The notes beneath the pieces were generated by a model. The model ran no database searches. It worked only from the letters and a program-made list of their open reading frames with translations, and had not been told where the DNA came from. Below are positions 8,438 through 16,783 of a DNA stretch of 64,000 bases, one piece after another. Numbering within the stretch: position 1 is the stretch's first letter; each line of letters starts with the position of its first letter. Source of the DNA: CAVUDO01 sp963740255 (lineage in GTDB: Bacteria > Actinomycetota > Actinomycetes > Mycobacteriales > Cryptosporangiaceae); assembly GCA_963740255.1 (NCBI GenBank), contig CAVUDO010000006.1, forward strand, positions 1 to 64,000, read 5' to 3'. Made by a program: the position numbers and the translations under genes.

Positions 8438-8524
8438 TGGAACGTGCCGTCATGCGACGGCAGCGGTGGATTGCGAGCGCTGTCGTCGGGGTGCCGAGGA
8501 CTACGGGGGACGAGGAGAGCGACC

Positions 8525-9226
8525 ATGAATGAAGCGCAGCTGGCTGACGCCTTCGTCGAGCTGGCCGACACCCTCGTCGACGACTTCGACGTGGTGGACT
8601 TCCTGCACCAGGTGACCGTGCGCTGCGCGCAGGTGCTCGACGTGTCGGCGGCTGGAGTCCTGTTGACCGACCAGCGCGGCGCCCTGCGGGTGGTGGCGGC
8701 CTCCACCGAACAGACCCGGCTGCTGGAACTGCTCCAGATACAGACCGACGAAGGTCCCTGCCTCGACTGTTTCCACACCGGCCGACCCGTGGCGGTCGCC
8801 GACCTCCCCGTTGAGGCCGGCCGCTGGCCACGGTTCGCGGCCGAGGCCGGCCTGTTCGGCTTCGCCTCCGTCCACGCGCTGCCGATGCGGTTGCGCACCG
8901 AGGTGATCGGCACCCTCAACCTGTTCGGCGCCCGACCCGGTGCCCTGGACGACGCCACCGTCCGGCTGGGCCAGGCCCTCGCCGACGTGGCCACCATCGG
9001 CCTGCTCCAGGCGCGCGCCATCCGACACCAGGAGACCCTCGCCGAACAACTGCAGACCGCCCTGAACAGCCGCGTCGTCATCGAGCAGGCCAAAGGCGTC
9101 ATCGCCGAACGCCGCCAGCTCGACATGGACGACTCGTTCGCCCTGCTGCGCGGCACCGCGCGCAACAGCAATCGCGGACTCTCCGAATTCGCCCGCGCTG
9201 TGGTCGACGGCTCCGAGGACCTCTGA
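8525..9226 (+). CDS. GAF and ANTAR domain protein
   Basis: 233 aa. The GAF domain contains TDEGPCLDCF, and the ANTAR domain at the C-terminus contains SRVVIEQAKGVIAERRQLDM. The ATG at 8525 was preferred to upstream in-frame starts because GAGGAG lies 7 bases before it and the family begins with MNEAQLADAF-like sequences. It is same-strand and 87 bp from the first GAF-ANTAR gene, so it is probably co-transcribed. The role is antitermination of unknown targets. Confidence 0.9.
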   Translation: MNEAQLADAFVELADTLVDDFDVVDFLHQVTVRCAQVLDVSAAGVLLTDQRGALRVVAASTEQTRLLELLQIQTDEGPCLDCFHTGRPVAVADLPVEAGRWPRFAAEAGLFGFASVHALPMRLRTEVIGTLNLFGARPGALDDATVRLGQALADVATIGLLQARAIRHQETLAEQLQTALNSRVVIEQAKGVIAERRQLDMDDSFALLRGTARNSNRGLSEFARAVVDGSEDL

Positions 9227-9257
9227 TCCACGGCGAGGTTCGCACCGCTGACGGTCG

Positions 9258-9767
9258 TCAGGTGGGTGAGCCAGCTCGCTGGTGGGCCGCGGCGGGAGGT
9301 GTCGCCGCGGTGGTGCGGGCCAGGTGGTCGACGACGCGGTGGGTGAGGGTGTCGAGGGCGGCCAGTTCCGGCGCGGTGAGCAGGTCGATCAGGTGCCGCC
9401 GGACGGAGGCCACATGGCCGGGGGCCGCGGCCTCGATCGCCCGGAGGCCGGCGGCGGTCAGCACCACGTCGGAGCCGCGGGCGTCCGCCGGGCACTGCTC
9501 GCGGGTGACGAGTCCGCGTTGCTGCATCCGGGTGAGGTGGTGGGACAGCCGGCTCTTGGACCACAGCATGTGGGCGGCCAGGTCGGTGAGCCGGATCCGG
9601 CGGCCGGGGGTCTCGGAGAGCTCCGACAGCACGTCGTAGTCGGGCTCGGACAGGCCGCTGTCCCGGGCGAGGTCGCGTTCGAGTTGGAGGTCGAGCAGCG
9701 CGCGCATGCGGCGGTACCCACGCCAGGCGTGCAACTCTCGCTCGTCGAGCCACCGCGGTTCGTCCAC
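9258..9767 (-). CDS. MarR-family regulator
   Basis: 169 aa from a GTG at 9767. The winged helix is visible in IRLTDLAAHMLWSKSRLSHH, then LTRMQQRGLVTREQCPADAR. A -10-like TATGCT lies 6 bases before this GTG on the minus strand, which fits leaderless initiation. An in-frame ATG at 9803 is the alternative. It is divergent from a membrane/flavin gene set and probably represses both directions through the paired sites at 9793-9834. Confidence 0.88.
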   Translation of the reverse strand: MDEPRWLDERELHAWRGYRRMRALLDLQLERDLARDSGLSEPDYDVLSELSETPGRRIRLTDLAAHMLWSKSRLSHHLTRMQQRGLVTREQCPADARGSDVVLTAAGLRAIEAAAPGHVASVRRHLIDLLTAPELAALDTLTHRVVDHLARTTAATPPAAAHQRAGSPT

Positions 9768-9792
9768 CGGCGCAGCATAACCCCAAACAAGT

Positions 9793-9834
9793 TGACGTGT
9801 CATCAATCAACGGAGTAGCTTCGTTGATATGTCA
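9793..9834. promoter_or_regulatory. divergent leaderless promoters with two MarR-type operator sites
   Basis: TGACGTGTCA (9793-9802) and TGATATGTCA (9825-9834) are two related palindromes. On the plus strand TTGACG at 9792-9797, an 18-bp spacer and TAGCTT at 9816-9821 place the transcription start at the ATG of 9829, so the mRNA is leaderless. The first palindrome covers the -35 region of both promoters and the second covers the plus-strand start codon. Confidence 0.6.
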
Positions 9835-10506
9835 ATCGAGCGCGGGAGTAGGCGGCGGCTCGGCCGCCGGCTCCTCCACCTGCACGTGGGCCTGGTGCTC
9901 TTCGGTGCCAGCGTGGCGCTGATGGTGCGAGCCGACCTCGGGCTGGCGTCCTGGGACGTGCTGCACCAGGGGTTGGCCGGGCGGCTCGGGCTGCCCATCG
10001 GCTGGATCGTGAACATCGTCGGCGCGGTGGTGCTGCTGTTGTGGCTGCCGCTGCGGCAACGTCCGGGGTACGGCACCCTCGCCAACGTGGTCGTGGTCGG
10101 CTCCGTGGCCGACGCCGTGCTGGCCCTGCTCCCGCAGCCGGAACACCTCGCCGTCCGGTCGGCCCTGCTGGTCGCCGGGATCGCGCTCAACGGGGTCGCC
10201 ACCGCGCTGTACGTCGGCGCCGGTCTCGGCCCGGGTCCCCGCGACGGGCTGATGACCGGGCTCGCCGCGCGGGGGCACTCGATCCGGCTGGTCCGCACCG
10301 GCCTCGAGCTGACCGTGCTGGCCGCCGGCTGGCTGCTCGGCGGCACCGTGGGTGTGGGCACGATGCTGTTCGCGGTCGCGATCGGTCCGCTCGTGCAGTA
10401 CTTCCTCCCGCGCCTGACCGTGGCCCGGCCCGCCGCACTCCCGGAGAGCACGCCGCCGGCAGACGCACCCACCTCGAACGAAGGAGCCCAGCCATGCCGC
10501 GCCTGA
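9829..10506 (+). CDS. YczE/YitT-family integral membrane protein
   Basis: 225 aa with about five hydrophobic segments (for example LLHLHVGLVLFGASVALMVR and WIVNIVGAVVLLLWLPL). The motif GLASWDVLHQGLA is typical of YczE-type membrane proteins, whose transport substrate is not established. The ATG at 9829 sits directly at the predicted transcription start. It is first in a three-gene run with overlapping ends (10494 and 11057), under control of the adjacent MarR regulator. Confidence 0.8.
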   Translation: MSIERGSRRRLGRRLLHLHVGLVLFGASVALMVRADLGLASWDVLHQGLAGRLGLPIGWIVNIVGAVVLLLWLPLRQRPGYGTLANVVVVGSVADAVLALLPQPEHLAVRSALLVAGIALNGVATALYVGAGLGPGPRDGLMTGLAARGHSIRLVRTGLELTVLAAGWLLGGTVGVGTMLFAVAIGPLVQYFLPRLTVARPAALPESTPPADAPTSNEGAQPCRA

Positions 10507-11060
10507 ACGTCGTCGTCGCCAGTACCCGTCCCGGTCGGGTCGGCCGGCAGATCGGCGACTGGTTCGCCGAACTCGCCCGCGCCCACGCCGCGTTCGACGT
10601 CCGCCTCGTCGACCTCGCCGAGGTGAACCTCCCGTTCGTCGACGAGCCGCACTTCGCGGACGAGCGCAACTACGTCCACGAGCACACCCGCCGCTGGAGT
10701 GCCCTCACCGACGAGGCCGACGCGTTCGTGTTCGTCATGCCGGAGTACAACCGCGGCTTCACCGCACCGCTGAAGAACGCGCTGGACTACCTGCTGCACG
10801 AGTGGCAGGACAAGCCGGTCGCGCTGGTCGGGTACGGCATGAGTTCGGCCGGCCTGCGCGCGGCGGACATGATCAAGCCCGTGCTGGTCGCGCTGAAGAT
10901 GATCCCGGTGGCCGAGACGGTCGTCATCCCCTTGCGCGAGGTGATCGACGGCGACGGCCAGTTGGCGCCGAGCGCCGCGATGGAGGAGGGCGCCGCCGAG
11001 GTGCTCGACGAGCTGCGGCGCCTCACCGCCGTGTTCGCGGCGGTGCGGACACCGGCATGA
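10494..11060 (+). CDS. NADPH-dependent FMN reductase-like flavoprotein
   Basis: 188 aa. The N-terminal VVVASTRPGRVGRQIGDWF is the FMN phosphate-binding loop of flavodoxin-fold reductases. FVMPEYNRGFTAPLKNALDY is the hallmark of the NADPH-dependent FMN reductase (azoreductase/SsuE-like) family. Its start overlaps the end of the membrane protein gene by 13 bp and an AAGGAG lies upstream. It likely reduces quinones, flavins or azo/nitro compounds. MarR control suggests induction by an electrophile or phenolic compound. Confidence 0.9.
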   Translation: MPRLNVVVASTRPGRVGRQIGDWFAELARAHAAFDVRLVDLAEVNLPFVDEPHFADERNYVHEHTRRWSALTDEADAFVFVMPEYNRGFTAPLKNALDYLLHEWQDKPVALVGYGMSSAGLRAADMIKPVLVALKMIPVAETVVIPLREVIDGDGQLAPSAAMEEGAAEVLDELRRLTAVFAAVRTPA

Positions 11061-11485
11061 GCGACGAACTCTGGACGCTGTTCGGGGTCACCGGCCGCGG
11101 GGTGCTGGTGACGCTCAAGCGGGACGGACGGCCACAGCTCTCCAACGTCGACTACGTGGCCGCCGCGGCGGACCGCACCATCCGGCTGTCGACCCGGGAC
11201 GGCCTGGCCAAGGCGCGCAATCTGCGCCGCGACCCCCGGGCCAGCTTCCACGTCACCGTGCCGGGCGGCAGCGCGTACGCCGTGGCCGAAGGCACCGCCG
11301 AGGTGTCGCCGCCCGCGGCCGACCCGCACGACGCCACGGTGGAGGAACTCGTGGACGTGTACCGGGGCGTCCAGGGCGAGCATCCGGACTGGGACGAGTA
11401 CCGGGCGGTCATGGTCAGCGACCAGCGGGTCGTGGTCCGGCTCCACGTCGACCGGGTCTACGGTTGGCGGCCTCCCGACCGCTGA
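11057..11485 (+). CDS. PPOX-class F420/flavin-dependent oxidoreductase
   Basis: 142 aa. The split-barrel flavin-binding fold is shown by GVLVTLKRDGRPQLSNVDY near the start, and by KARNLRRDPRASFHVTVPGG in the middle. It resembles the small F420-binding (Rv1155-type) family. The ATG overlaps the preceding stop as ATGA. It is the last gene of the MarR-controlled set, which points to a joint role in reducing or detoxifying a small molecule. Confidence 0.85.
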   Translation: MSDELWTLFGVTGRGVLVTLKRDGRPQLSNVDYVAAAADRTIRLSTRDGLAKARNLRRDPRASFHVTVPGGSAYAVAEGTAEVSPPAADPHDATVEELVDVYRGVQGEHPDWDEYRAVMVSDQRVVVRLHVDRVYGWRPPDR

Positions 11486-11656
11486 AGCTTTCTCCGAACT
11501 TTCCGGCGGGACCGTGCATCTCACCACCGAGAGGCCACTGACCCGCCGCAGGAGAAAGAGACAACAATGCGTGCACGACACCGCACCGCCCTCACTCTTC
11601 CGACCGTCGCGGCGGCATGGCCACATCAAGCCGTCACCGCCCAAAGGCCAGCCGCG

Positions 11657-12076
11657 CTACTCGCCCTGGTCCTTCTTGGCGCCGATCGACGAGAGAGCGG
11701 GTGAACTCGGCGCGGCAGCGGACCCGGACCGACCGGAGACAGGCGCGGCAGCGGGTGCCGCAGCGGCGGTGGGTGCGGCGGCAGCGGTGGCTGTCGCGGG
11801 TGTCGCGGGTGTCGCCGCGGCGGGGGGCCCGGTCTGCGGGGCGGCGGCCTCGGCCTCGGCCGGGGTGGACTCGGTGCGGTCCGCGGCGCGTTCCTCGCTG
11901 AAGACCGCGGTCCAGGTGCCGGGCGCGAAGCAGGCCACCTGGCTGGCCGTGCTGCCCCAGTAGACGTGCAGGTGGCCGTCGCTGGAGACCTGCCAGGCGT
12001 TCGCCTTGGGCAGGTTGAGGACCGGCTGCTGGCCCCGCACCACGGTGACTCCGGTCTGAGCGCTCTCCTCGGTCAT
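11657..12076 (-). CDS. hypothetical protein with Ala/Pro-rich C-terminus
   Basis: 139 aa, no recognised family. The N-terminal 65 residues (TVVRGQQPVLNLPKANAWQV, HLHVYWGS, CFAPGTWTAVF) look like a small beta-rich domain. The rest is a low-complexity Ala/Pro/Thr tail ending in a charged KKDQGE. The ATG at 12076 was chosen because the upstream frame is arginine-rich noise. It stands alone, divergent from the sigma factor gene. The 349 bp between them (12077-12425) is GC-rich, and I see no clear element in it. Confidence 0.6.
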   Translation of the reverse strand: MTEESAQTGVTVVRGQQPVLNLPKANAWQVSSDGHLHVYWGSTASQVACFAPGTWTAVFSEERAADRTESTPAEAEAAAPQTGPPAAATPATPATATAAAAPTAAAAPAAAPVSGRSGSAAAPSSPALSSIGAKKDQGE

Positions 12077-12425
12077 GGTCCGGAGCCTAGCGACGGACTG
12101 CCAGCGCGGGTACCAGTCGCCCGATCTGCTGCCCCGGTCTCCACCTTCGGGCTGAGCACCCGCCCGGCCGGGCCGGCAGCGGGGCGGCTGACCTGGGCGG
12201 ACGAATGGGCGTCGGGTCGGGGTGTGACATCGGACGCCGGTCCGGCGCTGGACCAGGTGAGATGACGACGCGAGGCACCCACCGCGTTCCGCGGAGCGCC
12301 GCCGGCCGAGCGCCGCGCGGCGTTCCGCCGGCATGGACCCGGCCGGGGGATCCGCGGCGGACCGTGGGCGCCTACGGTGACCAGGTGCGCTCGGAACGGC
12401 CCGTCGTGGCTGACCGCGGGTCGCC

Positions 12426-13034
12426 GTGATCGACCTGGCGGCGGCCGTGCGCGGCGCCCAGGCCGGCGACGAGCAGGCGTTCGCGCTCGTCTACCGCGCG
12501 GTCCAGCCCGGGCTGCTGCGCTACGTGCGGGCGCTGGTCGGCAACGAGGCGGAGGACGTGGCCGCCGACGCGTGGCTGCAGATCGCGCGCGACCTCGCCA
12601 CGTTCGAGGGCGACGGCGACGGGTTCCGTGGCTGGGCGGCCACCATCGGCCGGCACCGCGCCATGGACCATCTCCGCCGGCTGCGCCGCCGGCCCACACC
12701 GACGGTTCCCCTCGACGAGCTGACCGACGTGGCCAGCCGGCACGACACCGCCGCCTTCGCCCTGGACGCGATCGGCACCGACGCCGCGCTGGCGCTGATC
12801 GTCAGCCTGCCGCGAGACCAGGCCGAAGCCGTGCTGTTGCGGGTCGTGATGGACCTGGACGCCAAGACCGCCGCCGGGGTGCTGGGGAAGCGAGCCGGCG
12901 CCGTGCGCACCGCGGCGTACCGGGGCCTGCGGCGCCTGGCCGGCCAGCTCTCGCCCACCGATCTGTCCGGCCCGCCTGCCCCCGCCGCTGCCGCCCGTCG
13001 GCCGCGTTCCCAGCCGTCGCACCGCCAGGTGTGA
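12426..13034 (+). CDS. ECF RNA polymerase sigma factor
   Basis: 202 aa. Region 2 is seen in VYRAVQPGLLRYVRALVGNE, followed by AEDVAADAWLQIARDL and FRGWAATIGRHRAMDHLRRL. Region 4 is seen in LPRDQAEAVLLRVVMDLDAK, then TAAGVLGKRAGAVRTAAYRG. It has the usual length for an ECF factor with a short proline-rich tail. A membrane protein with anti-sigma-like layout follows after 34 bp and is the probable partner. Confidence 0.9.
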   Translation: MIDLAAAVRGAQAGDEQAFALVYRAVQPGLLRYVRALVGNEAEDVAADAWLQIARDLATFEGDGDGFRGWAATIGRHRAMDHLRRLRRRPTPTVPLDELTDVASRHDTAAFALDAIGTDAALALIVSLPRDQAEAVLLRVVMDLDAKTAAGVLGKRAGAVRTAAYRGLRRLAGQLSPTDLSGPPAPAAAARRPRSQPSHRQV

Positions 13035-13068
13035 CATTCGCGGGCCGTTCGACGGTGTACGAACTGAG

Positions 13069-13806
13069 ATGACCATTCGACGGAAGCCACGCCTCGACCG
13101 GGCCACCGCGGAGCACCTGCTCCGGGGCAACCCGGCCGGCTCCGACCTGGACGGGCAGCGGCTGGCCGCCCTCCTGGCGGCCGCCTCGGGCCCGCCCCGC
13201 CAGCACGAACTCGCGGGCGAACAGGCGGCACTGGCGGCGTTCCGGCGGGCCCGGGCGCATCCCGTCGGCGTTCCGCGGCGGCGCCCGCTCCGGACGGCGC
13301 TGGCCAAGTTCCTCACGGTGAAGCTGTTCGCCGGGGTGGCCGCCGTGACGGCGATGGGCGGGGTGGCGTTCGCCGCGAGCACGGGAGCGCTGCCGGGTCC
13401 CGTGCAGGACGCCGCCCACGGGGTGTTCGGCGCACCGGCGGCGAGTTCGGGCGCCGCGCCCGGACCGGCGGCCTCCCCTCGGCCCAGCCCGTCCCGGCGG
13501 CCGGCCGCCCCCGCCGACGTGCCGTCGGTGGCGCCGTCGCCGTCGCCGTCGGTCGTCGGGCTCTGCCGGGCCTATCGCGCCCGGGTCCGTACCGCGGGCG
13601 GCAAGGCCCTCGACCACCCGGCCTTCAAGGCCCTGATCGCCGCGGCCGGTAAGAAGGCGGACGTCCCCGCCTACTGCGACACCGTGCTGGCCGCCCGGAA
13701 CCGCCCCACCGGACCGCCGACCCCGGTTCCGGCCGCCACCCGCAAGCACCAGCCGCCGCCGCGCACGAACGCTCCGCACCCTCCCCAGGACCCGTCCGGC
13801 TCCTGA
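13069..13806 (+). CDS. putative anti-sigma-factor-like membrane protein
   Basis: 245 aa. A cytosolic N-terminal segment of about 85 residues (TAEHLLRGNPAGSDLDGQRL) is followed by one transmembrane helix (LFAGVAAVTAMGGVAFAAS) and a Pro/Ser-rich extracytoplasmic part. That part holds a small cysteine-containing domain (VVGLCRAYRAR and PAYCDTVLAAR). The layout and position right after the ECF gene fit an anti-sigma partner, but a zinc-binding ZAS motif (H-x3-C-x2-C) is absent. Confidence 0.65.
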   Translation: MTIRRKPRLDRATAEHLLRGNPAGSDLDGQRLAALLAAASGPPRQHELAGEQAALAAFRRARAHPVGVPRRRPLRTALAKFLTVKLFAGVAAVTAMGGVAFAASTGALPGPVQDAAHGVFGAPAASSGAAPGPAASPRPSPSRRPAAPADVPSVAPSPSPSVVGLCRAYRARVRTAGGKALDHPAFKALIAAAGKKADVPAYCDTVLAARNRPTGPPTPVPAATRKHQPPPRTNAPHPPQDPSGS

Positions 13807-13844
13807 CCCGTCGAACCCACACTCAACAGCTCACCCGAGGAGAC

Positions 13845-14582
13845 ATGCAGATGATCAGGTCGAAGGGGCTCCGTCTGGTCGGGGCCGCCGTGCTCGCCGC
13901 CAGCATGGTCGCGTTATCAGCCGCCCAGGCCACGGCCGCGCCGCCCCGGCCCACCGACCCGCGCGCCAAGGTCCCAGCCGCAGTGCCCGGCGACAACGGC
14001 GACGTGAAGATCCACCGGCTCACCACGCCGGCCCACGACCCGCGCAACGAACCGAAGGTCTGCGGGTTCTACCTCGTCGGGTTCAACTTCGACGCGGGCC
14101 AGAAGGTGCGCTGGGTCATCGTGAAGAGCCCGCCGTTCAAGCAGAACGTCGTGCTCTCCGGCACCCTGACGATGAACGCGAACGGCCACGGCCGCACTGC
14201 CGGCCTGGCGCTGCCCGACGGCCACTACAAGCTGATCTGGACGTTCGTCGGTGAGAACGGGCGGGCCAAGCACAAGGTCTTCAAGGTCGACTGCAAGCCC
14301 GACCGCAGCCCCTCGCCGTCGACCAGCCACCCCGGCAGCCCGTCGCCGTCGGCCAGCGAGTCGGCCAGCCCGTCGCCGTCGACCAGCGAGTCGACCGCCC
14401 CGGGTGCCTCGACCACCCCGTCCGGCGACGTCGCCGGCGACCAGCCCGACGACAGCCTCCCGATCACCGGCACGGCACTGACCGCCGTGCTCGGCGCCGG
14501 CCTGGCGCTGCTGCTCGCCGGCGGGGCCGCGCTGTTCGTCGCGCGCCGCCGGTCGGCGTCCACGGAGCAGCCTGAGTCCTGA
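13845..14582 (+). CDS. LPITG-anchored surface protein
   Basis: 245 aa. It has a signal peptide (GLRLVGAAVLAASMVALSAA, then QATA), a conserved-looking domain of about 130 residues with two cysteines, and a Ser/Pro-rich stalk of repeated SPSPSxSES units. It ends in a sorting signal: LPITG, a hydrophobic helix and RRR. The protein is probably covalently anchored by a sortase. The only sortase in the window is the class E enzyme near 45 kb. It directly follows the sigma/anti-sigma pair and may be part of that regulon. A terminator hairpin ends the unit. Confidence 0.85.
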   Translation: MQMIRSKGLRLVGAAVLAASMVALSAAQATAAPPRPTDPRAKVPAAVPGDNGDVKIHRLTTPAHDPRNEPKVCGFYLVGFNFDAGQKVRWVIVKSPPFKQNVVLSGTLTMNANGHGRTAGLALPDGHYKLIWTFVGENGRAKHKVFKVDCKPDRSPSPSTSHPGSPSPSASESASPSPSTSESTAPGASTTPSGDVAGDQPDDSLPITGTALTAVLGAGLALLLAGGAALFVARRRSASTEQPES

Positions 14583-14599
14583 TCCCCCTCCTCAGGAGC

Positions 14600-14639
14600 G
14601 GAAAGGCCCGCGGCGCTGCGAGGCGCCGCGGGTCTTTCC
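14600..14639 (+). terminator. hairpin after LPITG gene
   Basis: GGAAAGGCCCGCGGCGC pairs with GCGCCGCGGGTCTTTCC around a six-base loop, starting 18 bp after the stop codon. Only a weak T run follows. Confidence 0.75.
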
Positions 14640-14811
14640 CTGTTGGTCGATGTCGGGGTCCCTTAGCATGCGGACGCGGGGGGTGCGACGGCAAACACCA
14701 GGTGAGCGCCGCGACGCCCCAGCGGGGCCGACTGCTCTACCCGACCACCGACATCGCTCGTCCGCCGCGGCCGCGCCAGGTCCTGACTTCGAAGATTCTT
14801 CGGGAGGATCC

Positions 14812-15972
14812 ATGCGTCGCCGTGGCACGGCCGCGACCGGGCTACTTCTCGCCGTCGCCACCGCGGGATGCGGTACTCCTCCGGACGCGGCCGCCACCGG
14901 GCCGGACATCCTGATCGGCGTCAACATCGAACTGTCCGGGCCGGCCGCCCGCCTCGGCCAGTCCTACCGGAACGCGCTGGAGCTGGTCGCGGCCGAGATC
15001 AACGCCGACGGCGTGCTCGGCCGCCGGAAGGTGCGGCTGATCGTCCGGGACAACCGGAGCGACCCGGACGAGGCGCTCCAGGTCGCCAGGGACCTGTGGG
15101 ACACCGAACGCGTGGTCGCGATGGTCGGCCCCGGGGTGTCGCCGACCTCGATGGCCGTCGTCGGCGAGGCCGAGCAGCGCCGGACCCCGATGGTGTCGAT
15201 GGGTTCGGCCGCCGACGTGGTGAACCCCGTCGCCGAGCGTCAGTACGCGTTCAAGACCACGCCCAACAACGACGACATGGCCGAGATCCAGGTGGCCGAG
15301 CTGGTCGACCCGGAGATCAAGACGGTGGCCTACCTGGCGCCGGCGAACGCGTTCGGCGACGCGTCGGTGAAGGCGTTCACCGCCGAGGTCGAGAAGACCG
15401 GGATCACGTTCGTCGCGACCGAGCGGTACGGCGTCCCGGAGTCCGACCCCGCGACCAAGGTCGGGCGGGTGCTGCGGAAGAAGCCGGACGCCCTCGTGGT
15501 GGCCGCCATCCCGCCGCAGGCCGGCGTCCTGGTCAAGGAGATCCAGGCGGCCGGCTTCACCGGCCCGGTGCTGTTCGAGGCGGGTGCGGGCGCCGAGCCG
15601 CTGTTCGGCGAGGGCGACACCGTCGGCACGAACATCTTCATGGTCCACCCGATCATCCTGGCCATCGAGCAGACCACCGCGACGGTGCCGACGGCGCTGG
15701 CGCAGAAGGAGTTCTACCGCAACTACTCCCAGGCGTACGGGACGTTCGCCGGCTCGGCCTCCTACGCGGCCGACGCGCTGGGCCTGATCGTCGCGGCCAT
15801 CCGGAAGTCCAGGAGCGCGGACGCCGAGAAGATTCGGGACGCGCTGGAAACGATGTCCTACCCCGGCCTGACCGGCAACTTCACGTTCAGCGCGACGTAC
15901 CACGGCGGGGTCGACAAGGCGTCGCTGACCGTCCTGACCGCGCGCGGCGGCGAGTGGGTGCCGGCCTTCTAG
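14812..15972 (+). CDS. branched-chain amino-acid-type ABC substrate-binding lipoprotein
   Basis: 386 aa. The signal peptide ends in ATAGC, and lipidation at Cys20 is expected. The mature part follows the type I periplasmic binding fold of Leu/Ile/Val-binding proteins (IGVNIELSGPAARLGQSYRN, VAMVGPGVSPTSMAVV, TVAYLAPANAFGDASVKAFT). GGGAGG lies just before the ATG at 14812. No permease or ATPase genes are adjacent, so it may serve a transporter encoded elsewhere or act in sensing. Confidence 0.9.
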   Translation: MRRRGTAATGLLLAVATAGCGTPPDAAATGPDILIGVNIELSGPAARLGQSYRNALELVAAEINADGVLGRRKVRLIVRDNRSDPDEALQVARDLWDTERVVAMVGPGVSPTSMAVVGEAEQRRTPMVSMGSAADVVNPVAERQYAFKTTPNNDDMAEIQVAELVDPEIKTVAYLAPANAFGDASVKAFTAEVEKTGITFVATERYGVPESDPATKVGRVLRKKPDALVVAAIPPQAGVLVKEIQAAGFTGPVLFEAGAGAEPLFGEGDTVGTNIFMVHPIILAIEQTTATVPTALAQKEFYRNYSQAYGTFAGSASYAADALGLIVAAIRKSRSADAEKIRDALETMSYPGLTGNFTFSATYHGGVDKASLTVLTARGGEWVPAF

Positions 15973-16049
15973 ACCAGTCCGAGCCGGCTCGGGCGGCGAA
16001 CGATACGGAGAGCGGACGGCCACGGGGCCGGCGGGACGAGGAGGTAACG

Positions 16050-16769
16050 GTGGCGCGGGCGGTGGCGCGGGCGCGGTGGCTGAGCGGGGCCGGGCTGGCC
16101 GTGTTCCTCGGCGGGGCGGCGGCAGCCGGCGCCCTCCAGCCGGGGTACGCCCACCGGCGCGACTTCCTGAGCGCGCTGGCCAGCCTCGGCGCCGAGTCCC
16201 GGTGGGTGGGCGCGCTGGCGCTCACCGGGCTCGCGGTGTTCCACCTCGGCGCGGCCGGGGCGTTCTGGACGACGCCTGGCGCCGGCCGGGCGTTCCGTGG
16301 TGGCGCGGTGTTCGTGCTGGTAGGAGGTGTGGCCGGGCTGGTGGTCGCCGCGAGTCCGATCGCCTGCGCGCGGGGAGCGGCCCGGTGCGCGGACTCCGGC
16401 GGGCCCGGCGGGTGGACCGACGCGGTGCACGCGGTGGGCGTGGGCGTCTACCTGGTGGCGCTGGTGGGCGCGATGCTGGCCACGGCGTGGCTCGCCTGGC
16501 GGGCCGGCGGCCGGTGGTGGGCCGTGCTCGGCTCGGCGGCGTTCGCGGTCGCGTCGGGGTCGGCCTTCGCCGCGATCGGACCGCCGCACGCCGGTGCCTG
16601 GCAGCGGACCTGGCTGGCCGTGAACATCGCCTGGGTGCTGATCGCGCTGCTGCTGACCGCGCGACCCGCTTCGCAGCCGCGTGACACCCGACCTACACTC
16701 GGAAGCCACCCGCCCGCTACCGGCGCGCGTCTCTCGAACAGGACGAGTCGCGTGCGTTTCCCCACGTGA
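16050..16769 (+). CDS. DUF998-like integral membrane protein
   Basis: 239 aa with about six transmembrane segments. The opening (GAAAAGALQPGYAHRRDFLS, then ALASLGA) is characteristic of DUF998-type membrane proteins. GAGGAGG at 16038-16044 supports the GTG at 16050. The hydrophilic tail after the last helix may be incidental read-through to a late stop. It is followed 14 bp later by the LCP gene. Function is not established. Confidence 0.7.
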   Translation: MARAVARARWLSGAGLAVFLGGAAAAGALQPGYAHRRDFLSALASLGAESRWVGALALTGLAVFHLGAAGAFWTTPGAGRAFRGGAVFVLVGGVAGLVVAASPIACARGAARCADSGGPGGWTDAVHAVGVGVYLVALVGAMLATAWLAWRAGGRWWAVLGSAAFAVASGSAFAAIGPPHAGAWQRTWLAVNIAWVLIALLLTARPASQPRDTRPTLGSHPPATGARLSNRTSRVRFPT

Positions 16770-16783
16770 TCTGGAGGAGGGTG

